NCBI GenBank assembly: GCA_041305385.1
Contig: JBFYLO010000080.1
Coordinates: 1-33,762, forward strand
Source of the DNA: JAKAKT01 sp041305385
GTDB taxonomy: Archaea; Micrarchaeota; Micrarchaeia; Burarchaeales; JAKAKT01
DNA length: 33,762 nucleotides
Reading direction: 5' to 3'
The first letter of the stretch is position 1. Every line of letters begins with the position of its first letter. Below are positions 31,837 through 33,762 of the stretch, piece by piece. The notes beneath the pieces are model-generated. The model did not search any database. It was not told the DNA's origin and was given only the letters and a program-made list of their open reading frames with translations. The position numbers and the translations under genes were made by a program.

Positions 31837-32811
31837 ATGGACATTCTCGAGGAGCTAGGGTTGGAAGCGCCTAAAATCGACGCTTATCTAAAAAAAATAA
31901 TCCCGGCAGATGAGAACTCAATGGACGTCTGCGGACCCATATGGGAACTTCTCGATAGGGGCGGTAAAAGATTCAGGCCGGTCATGTGCATGCTTTCCTG
32001 CGAGGCAGTCGGCGGCAAGCCCCGAAGCGCCCTCCACACGGCGTCAATCATAGAACTCTTCCACAATTTCACCCTTATCCACGATGACATAGAAGATGGC
32101 TCTGAGATGAGGCGCGGCAAGCAATGCGTCCATAAAATATATGGAATTCCCATTACAATAAACTCAGGAGACGGCATGCTTCTTTATACGTTGAAGGCCC
32201 TTGAGAGGACTGAGGACGACATTCGCGAGACGCTCTACAATGCGTTCATACAAGTTCTTAACGGACAGGGGATGGAGCTTAATTGGAACTCGGAAAAGAA
32301 GCAGAATGTTGGAGAGAAAGACTATCTGAAAATGGTAGGCATGAAAACAGGGGCGTTAATCAGTGCCTCCTGTGAAGTCGGAGGCATGGTCGGCAGGGGC
32401 ACCAGGCACCAGGTGTCTGCCCTTGCGTCATTTGGGATGGCGGTCGGGGTTGCCTTCCAAATCCAAGATGACATACTGAACCTGATAGGCGAGGAAAAGG
32501 TGTACAAAAAGGAAATCGGAGGGGACATAACGGAGGGCAAGCGGACGCTCATGACTATTCATACGCTCTCACGGGCCCCAAAAGCCAAAAGAGACGAACT
32601 AACCGAAATACTAAACTCAGGCACGACCGTTCAAGCAGAAATAAAAAATGCCATAAAAACAATCAAGGATAGCGGCTCGGTCGTTTATGCTGAGGAGAAG
32701 GCACGCGAGGAGGTCAGACGTGCGAAGAGAAAGCTGGCCGTCCTCCCAAACAATGAAGCCACAAAAAAGCTCCTGAGGCTTGCGGACTTCCTCATCGAGA
32801 GAGATTTCTAA
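31837..32811 (+). CDS. Polyprenyl diphosphate synthase, probably geranylgeranyl diphosphate synthase
   Basis: The ATG at 31837 gives 324 residues and is leaderless. The first Asp-rich motif is DDIED (83-87) followed by MRRGKQ; the second is DDILN (211-215); GGKRFRP lies at 42-48 and GDITEGKRTL after the second motif. Phe at the fifth position before the first motif (F78) is the arrangement known from archaeal C20 synthases, so GGPP is the likely product, feeding ether lipid synthesis. It uses the IPP made by the enzymes encoded at 19023-24894. IPP isomerase is not in the window. Confidence 0.92.
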   Translation: MDILEELGLEAPKIDAYLKKIIPADENSMDVCGPIWELLDRGGKRFRPVMCMLSCEAVGGKPRSALHTASIIELFHNFTLIHDDIEDGSEMRRGKQCVHKIYGIPITINSGDGMLLYTLKALERTEDDIRETLYNAFIQVLNGQGMELNWNSEKKQNVGEKDYLKMVGMKTGALISASCEVGGMVGRGTRHQVSALASFGMAVGVAFQIQDDILNLIGEEKVYKKEIGGDITEGKRTLMTIHTLSRAPKAKRDELTEILNSGTTVQAEIKNAIKTIKDSGSVVYAEEKAREEVRRAKRKLAVLPNNEATKKLLRLADFLIERDF

Positions 32812-32821
32812 CCCGATTGAC

Positions 32822-32830
32822 TTTTAAATA
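32822..32830 (+). promoter_or_regulatory. TATA box of the terminal membrane protein gene
   Basis: TTTTAAATA ends 22 bases before the ATG at 32853, which decides that start over an earlier in-frame codon at 32817. Confidence 0.55.
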
Positions 32831-32852
32831 TGGACGGCTAATTGATGTTGTG

Positions 32853-33596
32853 ATGAGTTCAGTCAGGGCGCCGTTTCTGGCACTTTCATTGGTCCTCATT
32901 ACCACACTTGCCTTTGCTCAAGCACAGGACCAGCCGCAAACGATAACCAATATCAGGCTAATCTCTCTGGTAACGGGGGTTATAGCCGCAATCATGGCGT
33001 GGAAATGGTATTTCTCGACAATTTCAAAACCCCCCATCCTCCTCTGGTTCGGGTTCGGGATGGCTGCCGAGCTCCTGATAAAATGGCTTAATCTCTCACT
33101 AAACCCGGTTCCAAACAGCCCGGAGGAGCTGCTAGTCGCTTCCATACAGGTGGTTTCCGGGGCGTTCTTCCTGAACGGCCTCTGGGCGTTTCTCTGCACC
33201 CGGTGGATAAAGGCAAGCGCCGCCACATCCAAGCAATTTCTTTTGGTTCTATCACTGGTAATCCTTTTCCTCTTGGGGTATGGGGTTATGAACTCCCAAA
33301 CAGGAGACAGAAACCTCATAGCATATGCAGTCTATGTCCTGATGGCGTTCTGGATGCTCCTCTACATTTTCATAACGCTTATGGCCCTCTACTCGTACAT
33401 TCGCACTGATGAGATGATGCTTGCGTGGTTTTCTGCTGGATTTTCAATGATGGTGTTCACCAGCTGGTATAGGTTGCTATACCTCCAGGACCCCCTTCTC
33501 CCAGAGCAACAATTAGTTTCCTCCCTGCTACCACTAATCAATTCAATCTGCTATATCGTGGGCGTGTATCTTTTCCAAAAGGCAGGCAAGGCATGA
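32853..33596 (+). CDS. Multispanning membrane protein of unknown function
   Basis: The product of 247 residues starts with a signal-peptide-like stretch (MSSVRAPFLALSLVLITTLA, cut near AQA-Q) and has about six further hydrophobic helices with short loops (TNIRLISLVTGVIAAIMAW; PPILLWFGFGMAAELLI; GAFFLNGLWAFLC; FLLVLSLVILFLLGY; NLIAYAVYVLMAFWMLLYIF; SLLPLINSICYIVGVYLF). It may be a seven-helix sensor or carrier-like protein, but no family was recognised. It lies 41 bases after the prenyl synthase with its own promoter. Confidence 0.7.
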   Translation: MSSVRAPFLALSLVLITTLAFAQAQDQPQTITNIRLISLVTGVIAAIMAWKWYFSTISKPPILLWFGFGMAAELLIKWLNLSLNPVPNSPEELLVASIQVVSGAFFLNGLWAFLCTRWIKASAATSKQFLLVLSLVILFLLGYGVMNSQTGDRNLIAYAVYVLMAFWMLLYIFITLMALYSYIRTDEMMLAWFSAGFSMMVFTSWYRLLYLQDPLLPEQQLVSSLLPLINSICYIVGVYLFQKAGKA

Positions 33597-33762
33597 GGTC
33601 CGTTTCCTACAGTTTCAAATTGAGCGATTCCACCAGTTTTGCGGCTGTTCCGGTGGAATCGCGGCAGTGAAACTTTTCAGCACGTTTGCAAGCAACACAA
33701 AAGCGCGCCGAAAAGTTCCAGTCAAATGCTCGGCGAGCGCCCCCTGCAAGCCGCCGGTCTCT
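33597..33762. repeat. Inverted repeats at the window end
   Basis: GCGATTCCACC pairs with GGTGGAATCGC (about 33626-33664, 11 base pairs), and AACTTTTC pairs with GAAAAGTT (about 33670-33718) around a G+C-rich loop. No gene is seen. It may be the start of a structured RNA continuing beyond the window or a terminator region. Confidence 0.45.

Overview
The window is archaeal chromosomal DNA. Protein markers are a CDC48/VAT double-ring AAA+ ATPase, a group II chaperonin (thermosome), transcription factor E, an archaeal histone, Trm56, a class I lysyl-tRNA synthetase and the archaeal form of the mevalonate pathway. Genes are tightly packed, many transcripts look leaderless (TATA-like box 22-30 bases before the start codon), and two tRNA genes are interrupted. 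The two Sec/F-type pilus genes, the Cys-rich 'KNK-Y-IGN' protein and the odd tRNA introns suggest a DPANN lineage (Diapherotrites/Micrarchaeota-like), but that placement is inference.

Layout. 1-256: no gene, some small hairpins. 257-8581: cell-surface block, with a membrane-anchored Ig-fold protein facing a five-gene minus-strand operon: two pilin-like proteins, two type II secretion F-domain membrane proteins and a secreted Ig-repeat protein. 8708-12452: a small membrane protein, CDC48 and a helical protein of unknown function. 12705-12888: initiator tRNA-Met interrupted near position 8/9 and in the T loop. 12933-14860: Nudix hydrolase, TFE, a small protein and Trm56. 14917-16524: Cys-rich protein of unknown function. 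16667-16878: tRNA-Lys(CUU) with two introns. 16954-18728: radical-SAM DNA-repair-type protein and endonuclease III.

18069-24894 is the metabolic core. A minus-strand run encodes a PH-domain membrane protein, UbiX, a UbiD-family decarboxylase, the large and small subunits of phosphomevalonate dehydratase (aconitase X), isopentenyl phosphate kinase, a histone with an N-terminal basic tail and endonuclease III; mevalonate kinase is divergent from it. Together with a polyprenyl synthase at 31837-32811 these genes give mevalonate -> mevalonate 5-phosphate -> trans-anhydromevalonate 5-phosphate -> isopentenyl phosphate -> IPP -> prenyl diphosphate. HMG-CoA synthase, HMG-CoA reductase and IPP isomerase are not in the window.

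24895-33762: coiled-coil protein, DUF92 membrane protein, thermosome, NadC, an AT-rich gene for a small Cas2/VapD-like protein behind a palindrome, a PRC-barrel protein, class I LysRS, the prenyl synthase and a multispanning membrane protein. Several intergenic gaps carry back-to-back perfect hairpins with 3-4 base loops, resembling those inside the tRNA-Lys intron. The most unusual feature is the pair of related T-loop introns in the two tRNA genes.
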